From positions 1 to 45,135 of the forward strand of contig NZ_MAGP01000135.1 of the NCBI RefSeq assembly GCF_002926165.1: 45,135 bases of DNA. Direction: 5' to 3'. The stretch is from Micromonospora chalcea (GTDB lineage Bacteria > Actinomycetota > Actinomycetes > Mycobacteriales > Micromonosporaceae). Of this stretch, positions 14,410 through 22,836 are shown piece by piece; positions within the stretch are counted from its first letter, which is position 1; each line of letters begins with the position of its first letter. The notes under the pieces were generated by a model. That model searched no databases. It was not told the DNA's origin and saw nothing but the letters and a program-made list of their open reading frames with translations. The position numbers and the translations under genes are program-made.

Positions 14410-15837
14410 ATGACCAACGACGGCCACCCCTCTTCCCCCGCCACGGACATCACCGGATCCACTGTGAACCGACGCCGCATGCTGACCATCGCTCTCGGTG
14501 GCGCCGCCACCGTGGCCCTGCCCGCGCCGGCCTGGGCGGCCGACGACAAGCGCCCCGGATCGAGCCGGAAGCCGGCGCTCACGTCGGACGATCGCAAGAT
14601 CATCGCCCAGGTCTCGGCCGAGCGGGCGCTGGCGCACCTGCGCGTCCTCAGCGAGGAGATCGGGCCGCGTATCGGCGGGACCGCCTCGGAGCGGCGTGCC
14701 GCCGACTACATCGCCAAGCAGCTCGACCGCCTCGGCTACCAGGTTCGGCTGGAGCCGTTCGCGGTGGCGGACAAGTTCCTCGCCCAGCTCGCCTCGCCGG
14801 CCGGGCTGCCCACCGACCTGAACTGGCAGGCCGGCGCCTCCCCGCAGGCCGCGCTGGACACCACAGTCCAGGGTGACGTGGTGGACGTGGGCGCGGGTGC
14901 TGAAGAGAACTACCCGGCGAGCGTCACCGGCCAGATCGTGCTCGTCGACTACGTGGCGGCCCGGCGCGAGCAGTTGGTCGCCACCGCTGTGGCGCGCGGC
15001 GCGGCCGCCGTGGTGTTCCTCGCCGCCGACGGGGTGCCGCCCCGGCGCAGCAGCGCGTTCTCGCCGACCCTGCCGGGCTCGGCGGGCACGCCGGTGCCGA
15101 TCCCGGTGGTCGGCGTCGCGCAGGCGCAGAAGGAGCGGCTGCGTGCCCTGCTCGCGGCCGGGCGGCTCACGCTCACGATCTCCACCGTCGCGCACCGCAA
15201 CCTGACGTCCCACAACGTCATCGCGGAGCGGGTCGGGCGGTCCGGCGCGAACGGGCCGGTCGTCATGGTCAGCGCCCACTACGACACTGTCATCGGCGCC
15301 CCCGGCGCCAACGACGACGGTTCCGGCACGGTGCTCTGCCTCGAACTGGCCCGGGTGATGAAGGCGATCCCGGTCGACGCCACCCTGCGGTTCGCGCTGT
15401 GGGGCTCGGAGGAGCAGGGCCTGCTCGGCTCGCGTCACCACGTCCGGCAGCTCCCGCAGGCCGAGCGGGACCGCTTCCTGGCGGTGTACCAGAACGACAT
15501 GGTCGCCACGAGCTGGGACCCGGCCACCCTCTACTGGCTGCTGTCCTTCACCGGCCAGTCCAACCGGGCCACCGACGAGGTGGCCGCCGCCGGTGTACGC
15601 CTCGGCTACGACCCGCGGATGTCGCCGGTGACGCAGCGCGGCTCCAGCGACCACCAGTCCTTCCAGGAGGTCGGCATCGCCAGCGCCAACTTCTCCTGGC
15701 GGGGTGAGACGAGCCCGGCGCTGCTGGAGCCGCCGTACCACACCCCGGAGGACACCATCGCCAAGAACATCAGCCTCGAGCGACTCCAGGTCTCCCTCGA
15801 ACTGATCGGCTGCGCCGCGTACGCGACAGCTCGCTGA
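14410..15837 (+). CDS. Exported M28 family metallopeptidase
   Basis: A 475-aa secreted zinc aminopeptidase or peptidase. A twin-arginine-type signal (NRRRMLTIALGGAATVALPA, then PAWAADD) occupies about residues 20-48. A PA-domain-like insertion lies at about 150-250. The M28 catalytic core has all ligands: SAHYDTV, GANDDGSG, the catalytic Glu in WGSEEQGLLGS, YQNDMVA and the final His in PYHTPEDT. ATG 14410 has AGGAGAAG upstream. It probably degrades peptides outside the cell. Confidence 0.9.
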   Translation: MTNDGHPSSPATDITGSTVNRRRMLTIALGGAATVALPAPAWAADDKRPGSSRKPALTSDDRKIIAQVSAERALAHLRVLSEEIGPRIGGTASERRAADYIAKQLDRLGYQVRLEPFAVADKFLAQLASPAGLPTDLNWQAGASPQAALDTTVQGDVVDVGAGAEENYPASVTGQIVLVDYVAARREQLVATAVARGAAAVVFLAADGVPPRRSSAFSPTLPGSAGTPVPIPVVGVAQAQKERLRALLAAGRLTLTISTVAHRNLTSHNVIAERVGRSGANGPVVMVSAHYDTVIGAPGANDDGSGTVLCLELARVMKAIPVDATLRFALWGSEEQGLLGSRHHVRQLPQAERDRFLAVYQNDMVATSWDPATLYWLLSFTGQSNRATDEVAAAGVRLGYDPRMSPVTQRGSSDHQSFQEVGIASANFSWRGETSPALLEPPYHTPEDTIAKNISLERLQVSLELIGCAAYATAR

Positions 15838-15843
15838 TTTACT

Positions 15844-15919
15844 GCCGTCCCCGTGCCGCCGGCCGCGGTGTCACGGGGACGGCGACCGGCGCCGCACCGG
15901 GGAGTCCTGGTGCGGCGCC
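15844..15919. terminator. Two consecutive hairpins between M28 and small secreted gene
   Basis: The first hairpin has perfect 12-bp arms GCCGTCCCCGTG / CACGGGGACGGC (15844-15855 and 15872-15883). The second has perfect 11-bp arms GGCGCCGCACC / GGTGCGGCGCC (15888-15898 and 15909-15919). They separate two convergent genes. The 15838-16008 gap holds nothing else I can identify. Confidence 0.7.
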
Positions 15920-16008
15920 TCTGTCTCGCCCGCCTGGTGTCAGGCGGTGGCCTCGCCGGCGCCGGTCACGAGGAGGGCCGGCCGGCGGGAAACGGCGTGG
16001 CCGTGCGG

Positions 16009-16500
16009 TCACTTGCCGTCCGGGCCGCCCTTGCCGCGCTCGCCGTGCGGGCCGCCCTTGCCGTCGTGGCCGGGGCCACCCGGGAACACGCCCGCCTCGG
16101 CGGCCTTGAGCACCGCGTCGGCCTGCTCCTGGGTGAGCTTGCCGTCGGTGACGGCCTGGTCCAGGCGCTCCTTCAGCGCGGCCTGCCGGTCCTCGGTCGA
16201 CGGCCGCTCCGGCCGCTCCGGGCGGTCGCCCTGCCGCTGCTCGTGCAGCTTCTCCAGCGCCGCGGTGACCTTGTCGGTCGACACGCCCAGCTCCTTGGCG
16301 AGCGCCTCGGCGAACTCGGCCTGCCGGTCGGCGTGCTTCTGGCGGCGTTCGTCACCCTGGTCGGTGCTGCTGGCGCTCGAGGACGGCTTCGGGTTCCTGT
16401 CGTCGGCGAGCGCCACCGTCGGGGCGGCGATCCCGACGCCGAGCACGCCGGCAGCGGCCAGGCCGGCCAGCAGGTGCTTCTTCGACATCGTGCGGATCAT
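16009..16500 (-). CDS. Small secreted protein with duplicated helical motif
   Basis: A 163-aa protein with a Sec signal (KKHLLAGLAAAGVLGVGIAA, then PTVALADD). Two helical stretches follow: EFAEALAKELGVSTDKVTAA and ALKERLDQAVTDGKLTQEQA. A Gly/His/Lys-rich tail (GGPGHDGKGGPHGERGKGG) could bind metal. The helical repeats resemble small secreted DUF2680/YckD-like proteins; this is a loose match. ATG 16500 is preceded by AGGAG. Confidence 0.7.
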   Translation of the reverse strand: MIRTMSKKHLLAGLAAAGVLGVGIAAPTVALADDRNPKPSSSASSTDQGDERRQKHADRQAEFAEALAKELGVSTDKVTAALEKLHEQRQGDRPERPERPSTEDRQAALKERLDQAVTDGKLTQEQADAVLKAAEAGVFPGGPGHDGKGGPHGERGKGGPDGK

Positions 16501-16559
16501 GCGATTCTCCTGTTCGGTGGTGGTGCGATGACGTCACCGACAGTGAGCCCCGGAACTGA

Positions 16560-16577
16560 GGGCAACCCGTGGCGAAC
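16560..16577 (-). promoter_or_regulatory. 11-bp-spaced direct repeat (PHO-box-like)
   Basis: On the minus strand GTTCGCC-n4-GTTGCCC lies about 60 nt before the start of the small secreted protein. The 11-bp period fits OmpR/PhoB-family response regulators (PhoP consensus GTTCACC-n4-GTTCACC). Candidate only. Confidence 0.3.
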
Positions 16578-16681
16578 CTGTCAGCAGGCTGGCAATCCCG
16601 TCCGGAAGGCCCGTTTTATTCGTGTTGCCGGTGTGCCGGAGCGCCCGCGAGGCTGGGCGAAACCCGACGAAAGGCCACGCC

Positions 16682-17578
16682 ATGACACAGCCCGCCATCC
16701 GCGAGATCCCGCTCACCGGGCCGGGCTCCGGCCCGTACTCGATCACGGTCGGGTCCGACGGCGCGCTCTGGCTGGCGCTGGCCGGCTCCGGCGGCGTCGC
16801 CCGGCTCGGCCCCGACGGGGAGGTGCGGACCTACCGCGACGACCCACCCGGCAGCCGCCCGCTGATCATCGTCGGCGGCCCCGACGGCGCGCTCTGGTAC
16901 ACCCGCTCGGGCGACGACCGGCTCGGCCGGATCACCGTCGACGGTGAGACCGGCTCGGTGGCGCTGCCGCCCGGCTGCGGCCCGTGCGGGCTGGCGGTGG
17001 GCGCGGACGGCGCGCTCTGGTACGCCGGCATGAGCGACGACACGGTCGGCCGGGTGAGCGTCGACGGGGAGGTGACGTCCGTCCCGCTGCCGGTCGAGAA
17101 GGGCTTCCCGTCGATGCTCGCGGCCGGCCCGGACGACGCGCTCTGGCTCACGCTCAACCAGGCGAACGCGATCGCCCGGATCGACCTGGACGGATCGGTG
17201 ACGCTGCATCCGCTGCCCACCGAGGCGGCCGGGCCGGTCGGCATCACCCGGGGTGTCGACGGCGCGCTCTGGTTCGTCGAGATCGCGGCCGGGCAGGTCG
17301 GCCGGATCACGCCGGACGGGCGGATCGACGAGTTCCCGTTGCCGGACCGCGCGGCGCGCCCGCACGCGATCGTCGCCGACCCGGCCGGCGGCTGCTGGTT
17401 CACCGAGTGGGGCGCCAACCGCATCGCCCACCTCGACCCCGACGGCCACATCACCGCCCACACCCTGCCCACGCCGGCCTCGGAACCCCACGGCCTCACG
17501 GTCACCCCCGACGGCACGGTCTGGGCAGCCCTGGAGATCGGCGCGGTAGCCCACCTCACCCCGCCTGCGCCGCGTTGA
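16682..17578 (+). CDS. Virginiamycin B lyase-like beta-propeller protein
   Basis: A 298-aa seven-bladed propeller with regularly repeated blades of the form GPxG...DGALWY...D.VGRI..DG. The repeats PDGALWYT, ADGALWYA, VDGALWFVE and PAGGCWFTEWGANRIAHLDP are easy to align. The conserved His residues in ARPHAIV and SEPHGLTV match those of Vgb lyases, which linearise type B streptogramins. Resistance function is possible but unproven; many genomes carry Vgb-like proteins of unknown role. No start is seen in good context other than ATG 16682 (GAAAGG upstream). Confidence 0.8.
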   Translation: MTQPAIREIPLTGPGSGPYSITVGSDGALWLALAGSGGVARLGPDGEVRTYRDDPPGSRPLIIVGGPDGALWYTRSGDDRLGRITVDGETGSVALPPGCGPCGLAVGADGALWYAGMSDDTVGRVSVDGEVTSVPLPVEKGFPSMLAAGPDDALWLTLNQANAIARIDLDGSVTLHPLPTEAAGPVGITRGVDGALWFVEIAAGQVGRITPDGRIDEFPLPDRAARPHAIVADPAGGCWFTEWGANRIAHLDPDGHITAHTLPTPASEPHGLTVTPDGTVWAALEIGAVAHLTPPAPR

Positions 17579-17631
17579 TCATGAGGTTGGCGGCAGTTGT
17601 GGATCTCTGAACTGCCGCTAACTTCATGATC
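17577..17631. repeat. Long imperfect palindrome overlapping the Vgb stop
   Basis: 22-bp arms at 17577-17598 (GATCATGAGGTTGGCGGCAG...) and 17610-17631 have 2 mismatches and an 11-nt loop. It begins inside the TGA stop codon. It acts as a plausible terminator, and its sequence looks like a mobile intergenic palindrome, not a plain stem. Confidence 0.65.
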
Positions 17632-17634
17632 GCC

Positions 17635-17682
17635 GGGGCCGGGGCCGGGGCCGGGGCCGGGGCCGGGGCCGGCGCCGGGGCT
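17635..17682. repeat. GGGGCC hexanucleotide array
   Basis: Six perfect GGGGCC units lie at 17635-17670, followed by the variants GGCGCC and GGGGCT. It sits between the palindrome and the ldcA stop. Each unit has a run of four G on the plus strand, so G-quadruplex formation is possible. Confidence 0.9.
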
Positions 17683-17687
17683 CGGCT

Positions 17688-18614
17688 TCAGCGGACGGCG
17701 GAGGTCACCGTCAGGGTGCCTGTGGTGGCGTCCAGGACCGCGGGGGTGTTCACCGGGACGGTGAGCTGGTCGGGGCCGTGGCCGATCGGCAGGCCGCCGA
17801 GCACCGGCACGCCCAGGTCGCCCAGGCGGTCGGTGAGCACGTCCACGACAGTGGTGTCCCAGCCGTCCGCGCACTCGGTGAACTGGCCCACCGCCACCCC
17901 GGCGATCCCGTCCAGCGCGCCGCAGCGGCGCAGGTGGGTGAGCATCCGGTCGATCTTGTACGGCGGCTCCTGCACCTCCTCGACCAGCAGGATCGCACCG
18001 GTCAGGTCCGGCATGTCCGGCGTGCCGATCGACGCGGTGATCAGGCACAGGTTGCCGCCGATCAGCCGGCCCTCGGCCCGGCCGGGCACCCGCACCGGGT
18101 ACGTCTCCTCCGCCTCGACCGCCGCCACCGTCACCGGCTCGGCGCTGGTCAGCGCGGCCTGCAGCGACTCCGCCGAGCGCAGCGGAGTGCGTTCGTCCCG
18201 CCACGCGGCGCCCGGCCCGTGCACCCCGGCCAGGCGGGCGCCCCGCCAGAGCGCGAACTGCAACGCGGTGATGTCGGAGAACCCGGCCACCACCTTCGGG
18301 TCCCGGCGTACCGCCGCCATGTCGATCAGGTCCACCACCCGCTGCGCGCCGTAGCCGCCCCGCGTGCAGATCACCCCACGGATCTCCGGGTCGGCGAACG
18401 CCGCGTTCAGGTCCGCGGCCCGCAGCGCGTCGTCGCCGGCCAGGTAACCCCGCCGGGCGTACGCGTTCGGCGCGGGCACCGGACGCAGCCCCCAGCCGGT
18501 GAGCAGTTCGATGCCACGGGCCACCCGCTCGGGACGGGTCGGTCCGGACGGGGACACCAGCATCACCGCGTCGCCGGGACGCAGGGCCGGTGGGCGCAGG
18601 CAGTCGTCGGGCAC
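17688..18614 (-). CDS. ldcA: S66 family LD-carboxypeptidase
   Basis: A 308-aa cytoplasmic peptidase that removes the terminal D-Ala from muropeptide tetrapeptides during peptidoglycan recycling. The nucleophilic Ser is in GFSDITALQ, the catalytic Glu in LLVEEVQEPPYKIDRML and the His in GLPIGHG. The early GVICTRGGYGAQRVVD is also typical. GTG 18614 is chosen because TAGGCT (18622-18627 on the opposite strand) lies 7 nt upstream, a leaderless arrangement, and it gives the family N-terminus; the frame extends to 18659. Confidence 0.9.
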   Translation of the reverse strand: MPDDCLRPPALRPGDAVMLVSPSGPTRPERVARGIELLTGWGLRPVPAPNAYARRGYLAGDDALRAADLNAAFADPEIRGVICTRGGYGAQRVVDLIDMAAVRRDPKVVAGFSDITALQFALWRGARLAGVHGPGAAWRDERTPLRSAESLQAALTSAEPVTVAAVEAEETYPVRVPGRAEGRLIGGNLCLITASIGTPDMPDLTGAILLVEEVQEPPYKIDRMLTHLRRCGALDGIAGVAVGQFTECADGWDTTVVDVLTDRLGDLGVPVLGGLPIGHGPDQLTVPVNTPAVLDATTGTLTVTSAVR

Positions 18615-18676
18615 GATCGCGAGCCTAGGGCCTGCCGGACCGTGCCCTGTCGGCCGCACCGGTTAGCCTCGACGTC
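18615..18676. promoter_or_regulatory. Divergent leaderless promoters (ldcA and amidotransferase)
   Basis: TAGGCT is 7 nt before the ldcA GTG (minus strand, 18622-18627). TAGCCT (18664-18669) is 7 nt before GTG 18677 on the plus strand. The two start codons are only 62 bp apart, so their polymerases would interfere or share control. Confidence 0.55.
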
Positions 18677-19444
18677 GTGGCGACCGCGCTGGTGATCGAG
18701 AACGACCCGACCGACGACCTCCGCCGCCTGGGGGAGTGGCTCACCGAAGGGGGCCTGGAACTGCGCGTGCTGCGTCCGCACGCCGGTGACGCGCTCCCCG
18801 CCGACCTGGAGGGATACGCCGCGCTGGTGGTGCTCGGCGGCGACCAGCAGGCGTACCCGGGGTCCGACGGCGCCCCCGGCGCGCCCTGGTTCCCGGCGCT
18901 GGAGGGGCTGCTGCGCAAGGCGGTCCGCCAGCGGGTGCCCACGCTCGCGATCTGCCTCGGCGCGCAACTGCTCGCCACCGCGCACGCCGGCCTGGTCGAG
19001 CGCAGCCCGTCCGGGCCGGAGATCGGCCCGGCGCTGGTGGGCCGGCGCGACGCCGCCGAGGACGATCCGCTGTTCCGGTACGTGCCGCTGATGCCCGACG
19101 TGCTCCAGTGGCACGCCGACGAGATCACCGAGCTGCCGCACGGCGCGACGCTGCTGGCCGCGTCCACCCGCTACCCGCACCAGGCGTTCCGGCTCGGTGA
19201 CCGGGCCTGGGGCCTGCAGTTCCACATCGAGTGCGACACCGCCATGATCGCCGAGTGGTCCCGCGACTCGGCGGTGCTGGCCGAGCTGGACTACGACCCG
19301 GAGCTGGTGGTGGCCGCCTGCGACCGGGTGATGGCCGACGTCGAGGAGGCGTGGCAGCCGTTCGCGATCCGGTTCGCCGCGCTCGCGCTCGGCGAACTCG
19401 GCGACGACAACCCGCGCCGCAGCCTGCCGCTGCTCGGGGCCTGA
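18677..19444 (+). CDS. Class I glutamine amidotransferase-like protein
   Basis: A 255-aa GATase1 protein resembling the amidotransferase half of GMP synthase. The nucleophile elbow TLAICLGAQLLA holds the Cys. A WHADE motif follows, and the His of the triad lies in WGLQFHIECD. No synthase partner domain is fused. It ends 2 nt before glnE (stop 19444, GTG 19447), so the two are probably translated together. Possible roles include gamma-glutamyl hydrolysis of polyamine or amino-acid conjugates, which would fit nitrogen metabolism. The substrate is not known. Confidence 0.87.
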   Translation: MATALVIENDPTDDLRRLGEWLTEGGLELRVLRPHAGDALPADLEGYAALVVLGGDQQAYPGSDGAPGAPWFPALEGLLRKAVRQRVPTLAICLGAQLLATAHAGLVERSPSGPEIGPALVGRRDAAEDDPLFRYVPLMPDVLQWHADEITELPHGATLLAASTRYPHQAFRLGDRAWGLQFHIECDTAMIAEWSRDSAVLAELDYDPELVVAACDRVMADVEEAWQPFAIRFAALALGELGDDNPRRSLPLLGA

Positions 19445-19446
19445 CG

Positions 19447-22400
19447 GTGACCCGGCCGGCCCGCGGGCGCCTGGCCCGCTACGGATTCGCCGAGGGGGAC
19501 GGCGCCACGCGCGCCGCCGACCTGCTCGGCCCGGACGGGCTCGACCTGTGGCGGCCCGAGACGCAGGAGCCGGCCGACGAACGCGCCGCCGAACTGCTCG
19601 CCGCGCTGTCCCGCGCCGCCGACCCGGACCTGGCGCTGCGTCAGCTGCACCGGCTGGTCGAGTCCGAGCGGCGCTCCGGCGACGAGGTGGCCGTACGCGA
19701 CGCGCTGGCCGCCGACCCCGGGCTGCGCCGCCGCCTGATCGCGGTGCTCGGCGCCTCCTCCGCGCTCGGCGACCACCTGGTCGCCAACCCCGGGCAGTGG
19801 GCGGTGCTGGCGACCGAGCCGGACGGGCTCGCCCCCACCGCGGACGGTCGGCTCGACCTGAGCGTGGCCGCCCGGCTCACCACCATGACCGGCGCGGTCC
19901 CGCTGCTGCGGCAGGCGTACCGTCTGGCGCTGCTGCGGATCGCGGCGGCCGACCTGACCGGCGGGCGCGGCCTGGAGCAGACCATGGCGGCGCTGTCCGG
20001 GCTGGCCGACGCCACGCTGGCCGCCGCCTACGACATCGCCGCCGACGAGCTGCCGGAGGGCACGCCGCGTCCCCGCCTGGCCGTGGTGGCGATGGGCAAG
20101 TGCGGTGGCGACGAGCTGAACTACGTCTCCGACGTCGACGTCATCTTCGTCTCCGCCACCGACGACGACCTGCCACCCGCCACCCAGATCGCCACCCGGC
20201 TGATCCAGATCTGCGGGCTGGTGGCCTGGCCGGTCGACGCGGCGCTGCGCCCCGAGGGCAACCGGGGCCCGCTGGTCCGCACGCTCGCCAGCCACCTCGC
20301 CTACTACAAGCGCTGGGCCCGCACCTGGGAGTTCCAGGCGCTGCTCAAGGCCCGCCCGGCCGCCGGTGACCTGGAGCTGGCCCGGGAGTGGATCGAGGCG
20401 CTCGCCCCGCTCGTGTGGACCGCCGCCGAACGGCCCGAGGCGGTCGAGGACGTCCGGTCCATGCGCCGCAAGATCCTCGACAACGTGCCGCCGAAGGAGC
20501 TGGAACGCGAGATCAAGCGCGGTCCGGGCGGGCTGCGCGACATCGAGTTCGCCGTCCAGCTGCTCCAGCTCGTACACGGCCGGGGCGACGAGTCGCTGCG
20601 GGTGCCGGGCACCGTGCCGGCGCTGCGCGCGCTCGTGGCCGGCGGCTACGTGGGCCGCGCCGACGGGGAGGCGCTGCTGCGCGGCTACCGCTTCCTGCGC
20701 GCCGTCGAGCACCGGCTCCAGCTCCAGGCCCTGCGCCGCACCCACACCGTGCCGACCGAACCGGCCGCGCTGCGCTGGCTCGCCGCCGCGCTCGGCTACG
20801 TGGCCACGCCGGGCCGCAGCGCCGTCGAGGAGTTCCGCGCCGAGTGGGTCACCCACGCCACCGAGGTACGCCGGCTGCACGCCAAACTGCTCTACCGGCC
20901 GCTGCTGGAATCGGTCGCCCGGGTCCCGGCCGAAGGGCTGCGGCTCACGCCCGAGGCGGCCCGGCACCGGCTGGAGGTCCTCGGCTTCGCCGACCCGGCC
21001 GGGGCGCTGCGGCACCTGCAGGCGCTCACCGGCGGCGTCAGCCGTACCGCCGCGATCCAGCGCACGCTGCTGCCGGTGCTGCTGGACGAGTTCGCCGACG
21101 CCCCCGAGCCGGACCGCGGCCTGCTCAACTACCGGCAGGTGTCCGACAAGCTCGGCAGCACACCGTGGTACCTGCGCCTGCTGCGCGACTCCGGCCCGGT
21201 GGCGCGCCGCCTGGCCCGGGTGCTCTCCTCGTCCCGGTACGCGGCCGACATGCTGTCCCGCGAGCCGGAGGCGCTGCGGCTGCTCGCCGAGGACAGCGAA
21301 CTGACCCCGCGCCCGCGCGAGACGCTCGTCGACGGGTTCGCCGCGGCCGCTGCCCGGCACGACGACCCGGTCGAGGCGATCCGGGCGGTCCGTGCGCTGC
21401 GCCGCCGGGAACTGGTCCGCATCGCCGCCGCCGACGTGCTCAGCCGCGCCGGCTCACTCGCGCCGCTCACCCCGCGCCCGGTCGGCGGCGGCGAGCGGCG
21501 GCCCACAGTGGTCGACGTGACGGCGGTGGGCACCGCGCTGTCCCACGTCGCCGACGCCACGCTGGCCGCCGCGCTGCGCGCCGCCCGTACCGTCCACCCC
21601 GGACCGCCCGGCCTGCGCTTCGCGGTGATCGGCATGGGCCGGCTCGGGGGGTACGAGTCCAACTACCTCTCCGACGCCGACGTGCTGTTCGTCTACGACC
21701 CGCCGCCCGGCGTGGACGAGAGCACCGCGAGCGCGGCGGCACAGGCCATCGCCGAGGAGTTGCGCCGGCTGCTGTCCGCGCCCGCCCCCGACCCGCCGCT
21801 CGGTGTGGACGCCGACCTGCGCCCCGAGGGCCGGCAGGGCCCGCTGGTACGCAGCCTCGCCGCGTACGCCCAGTACTACGCGCGCTGGTCGCGGGTGTGG
21901 GAGGCGCAGGCGCTGCTGCGGGCCCGGTTCGTCTGCGGCGACGCCGACCTGGGCGCCGAGTTCGAGGCGATGATCGAGCCGGTGCGCTACCCGGCCGACG
22001 GGCTGACCCGCGAGCAGGTCATCGAGATCCGCCGGATCAAGGCGCGGGTGGAAACCGAGCGGCTGCCCCGGGGCGCCGACCCGGCCACCCACACCAAGCT
22101 GGGCCGGGGCGGGCTCGCCGACGTCGAGTGGGCCGTGCAGCTGCTCCAGCTCCGGTACGCCGGCCGGATCCCCGAGCTGCGCGGCACCCGTACGCTCGAC
22201 GCCCTGACCGCCGCCCGCGACGCCGGCCTGCTCGACGCCACCGACGCCGCCGAGCTGGCTGCCGGCTGGACGCTCGCCGCCGAGGTGCGCGACGCGCTGA
22301 TGCTGGTACGCGGCCGGGCCGGTGACCAGTTGCCCCGGCACGGGGTGGAGCTGGCCGGGGTGGTGCGGCTGCTGGGGCGCGAGGACCAGGGCGAGTTCCT

Positions 22401-22470
22401 CGACGAGTACCTGCGCACCGGCCGCCACTCCCGCACAGTCGTCCAGCGGATCCTCGAGTCCCCCCTCTAG
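19447..22470 (+). CDS. glnE: Bifunctional glutamine synthetase adenylyltransferase/removase
   Basis: A 1007-aa enzyme that adds and removes AMP on a tyrosine of GSI according to nitrogen status. Two nucleotidyltransferase domains are visible. The N-terminal (deadenylylating) one has MGKCGGDELNYVSDVDVIFV near residue 217. The C-terminal (adenylylating) one has MGRLGGYESNYLSDADVLFV near 728. Each is followed by an LRPEG motif and by a GPGGLRDIEF or GRGGLADVEW segment. Length is normal for actinobacteria. GTG 19447 follows the amidotransferase stop by 2 nt. The target glnA lies 5 kb away on the other strand. Confidence 0.96.
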   Translation: MTRPARGRLARYGFAEGDGATRAADLLGPDGLDLWRPETQEPADERAAELLAALSRAADPDLALRQLHRLVESERRSGDEVAVRDALAADPGLRRRLIAVLGASSALGDHLVANPGQWAVLATEPDGLAPTADGRLDLSVAARLTTMTGAVPLLRQAYRLALLRIAAADLTGGRGLEQTMAALSGLADATLAAAYDIAADELPEGTPRPRLAVVAMGKCGGDELNYVSDVDVIFVSATDDDLPPATQIATRLIQICGLVAWPVDAALRPEGNRGPLVRTLASHLAYYKRWARTWEFQALLKARPAAGDLELAREWIEALAPLVWTAAERPEAVEDVRSMRRKILDNVPPKELEREIKRGPGGLRDIEFAVQLLQLVHGRGDESLRVPGTVPALRALVAGGYVGRADGEALLRGYRFLRAVEHRLQLQALRRTHTVPTEPAALRWLAAALGYVATPGRSAVEEFRAEWVTHATEVRRLHAKLLYRPLLESVARVPAEGLRLTPEAARHRLEVLGFADPAGALRHLQALTGGVSRTAAIQRTLLPVLLDEFADAPEPDRGLLNYRQVSDKLGSTPWYLRLLRDSGPVARRLARVLSSSRYAADMLSREPEALRLLAEDSELTPRPRETLVDGFAAAAARHDDPVEAIRAVRALRRRELVRIAAADVLSRAGSLAPLTPRPVGGGERRPTVVDVTAVGTALSHVADATLAAALRAARTVHPGPPGLRFAVIGMGRLGGYESNYLSDADVLFVYDPPPGVDESTASAAAQAIAEELRRLLSAPAPDPPLGVDADLRPEGRQGPLVRSLAAYAQYYARWSRVWEAQALLRARFVCGDADLGAEFEAMIEPVRYPADGLTREQVIEIRRIKARVETERLPRGADPATHTKLGRGGLADVEWAVQLLQLRYAGRIPELRGTRTLDALTAARDAGLLDATDAAELAAGWTLAAEVRDALMLVRGRAGDQLPRHGVELAGVVRLLGREDQGEFLDEYLRTGRHSRTVVQRILESPL

Positions 22471-22751
22471 GCCCTGCGCCCGCCCACGCCTCTTGGTTAG
22501 GCTGCGCCTGCCCGGCCCTCGGCCTTGTTCACGTCGGCCGTGCCCCGTCCCGCCCTCGACCTCGCCCCGCCCGGTCCCAACGTCGATCTTGCACTTGCGG
22601 CCCTAGCTGTAATGCCTAGCTGCGTCGCCTGTCGTCGGCAGCGGGGAGGCGGTCAGAGGGCGAGGCGGTCCAGCCCGGTGCCACGGGATGCCGGGACCTC
22701 GATGGCCGCCCTCGCCTCCGCTGCCGCTGCTGGTCCCGACACGCGAGAAAT

Positions 22752-22773
22752 GCTTTCCGAATCTCAGGAAAGC
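22752..22773. repeat. Small hairpin in the glnE downstream gap
   Basis: 7-bp perfect arms (GCTTTCC / GGAAAGC) with an 8-nt loop sit just before the larger palindrome. The 22471-22836 gap (366 bp) contains no gene I can support; it holds this hairpin and the next palindrome. Confidence 0.5.
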
Positions 22774-22776
22774 CGA

Positions 22777-22828
22777 GAGATCTTGGTAGGGAATGGCCCC
22801 TATGGGGGCCATTTCGTACCAAGATCTC
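22777..22828. repeat. Long palindromic element (GAGATCTTGGTA...)
   Basis: 24-bp arms at 22777-22800 and 22805-22828 have 2 mismatches and a 4-nt centre. They begin GAGATCTTGGTA and end TACCAAGATCTC. It stands between the convergent glnE and membrane-protein genes. It can serve as a terminator, but its length and lower GC resemble a miniature dispersed repeat. Confidence 0.75.
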
Positions 22829-22836
22829 CGCCGGGA

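Noticed and set aside
16682..17578. Streptogramin resistance as a firm function for the Vgb-like protein
   Set aside because: Fold and His residues fit, but no antibiotic cluster or resistance context is present in the window.
19291..21360. 689-codon minus-strand frame within glnE
   Set aside because: Antisense shadow of glnE; no recognisable domain and poor codon structure.
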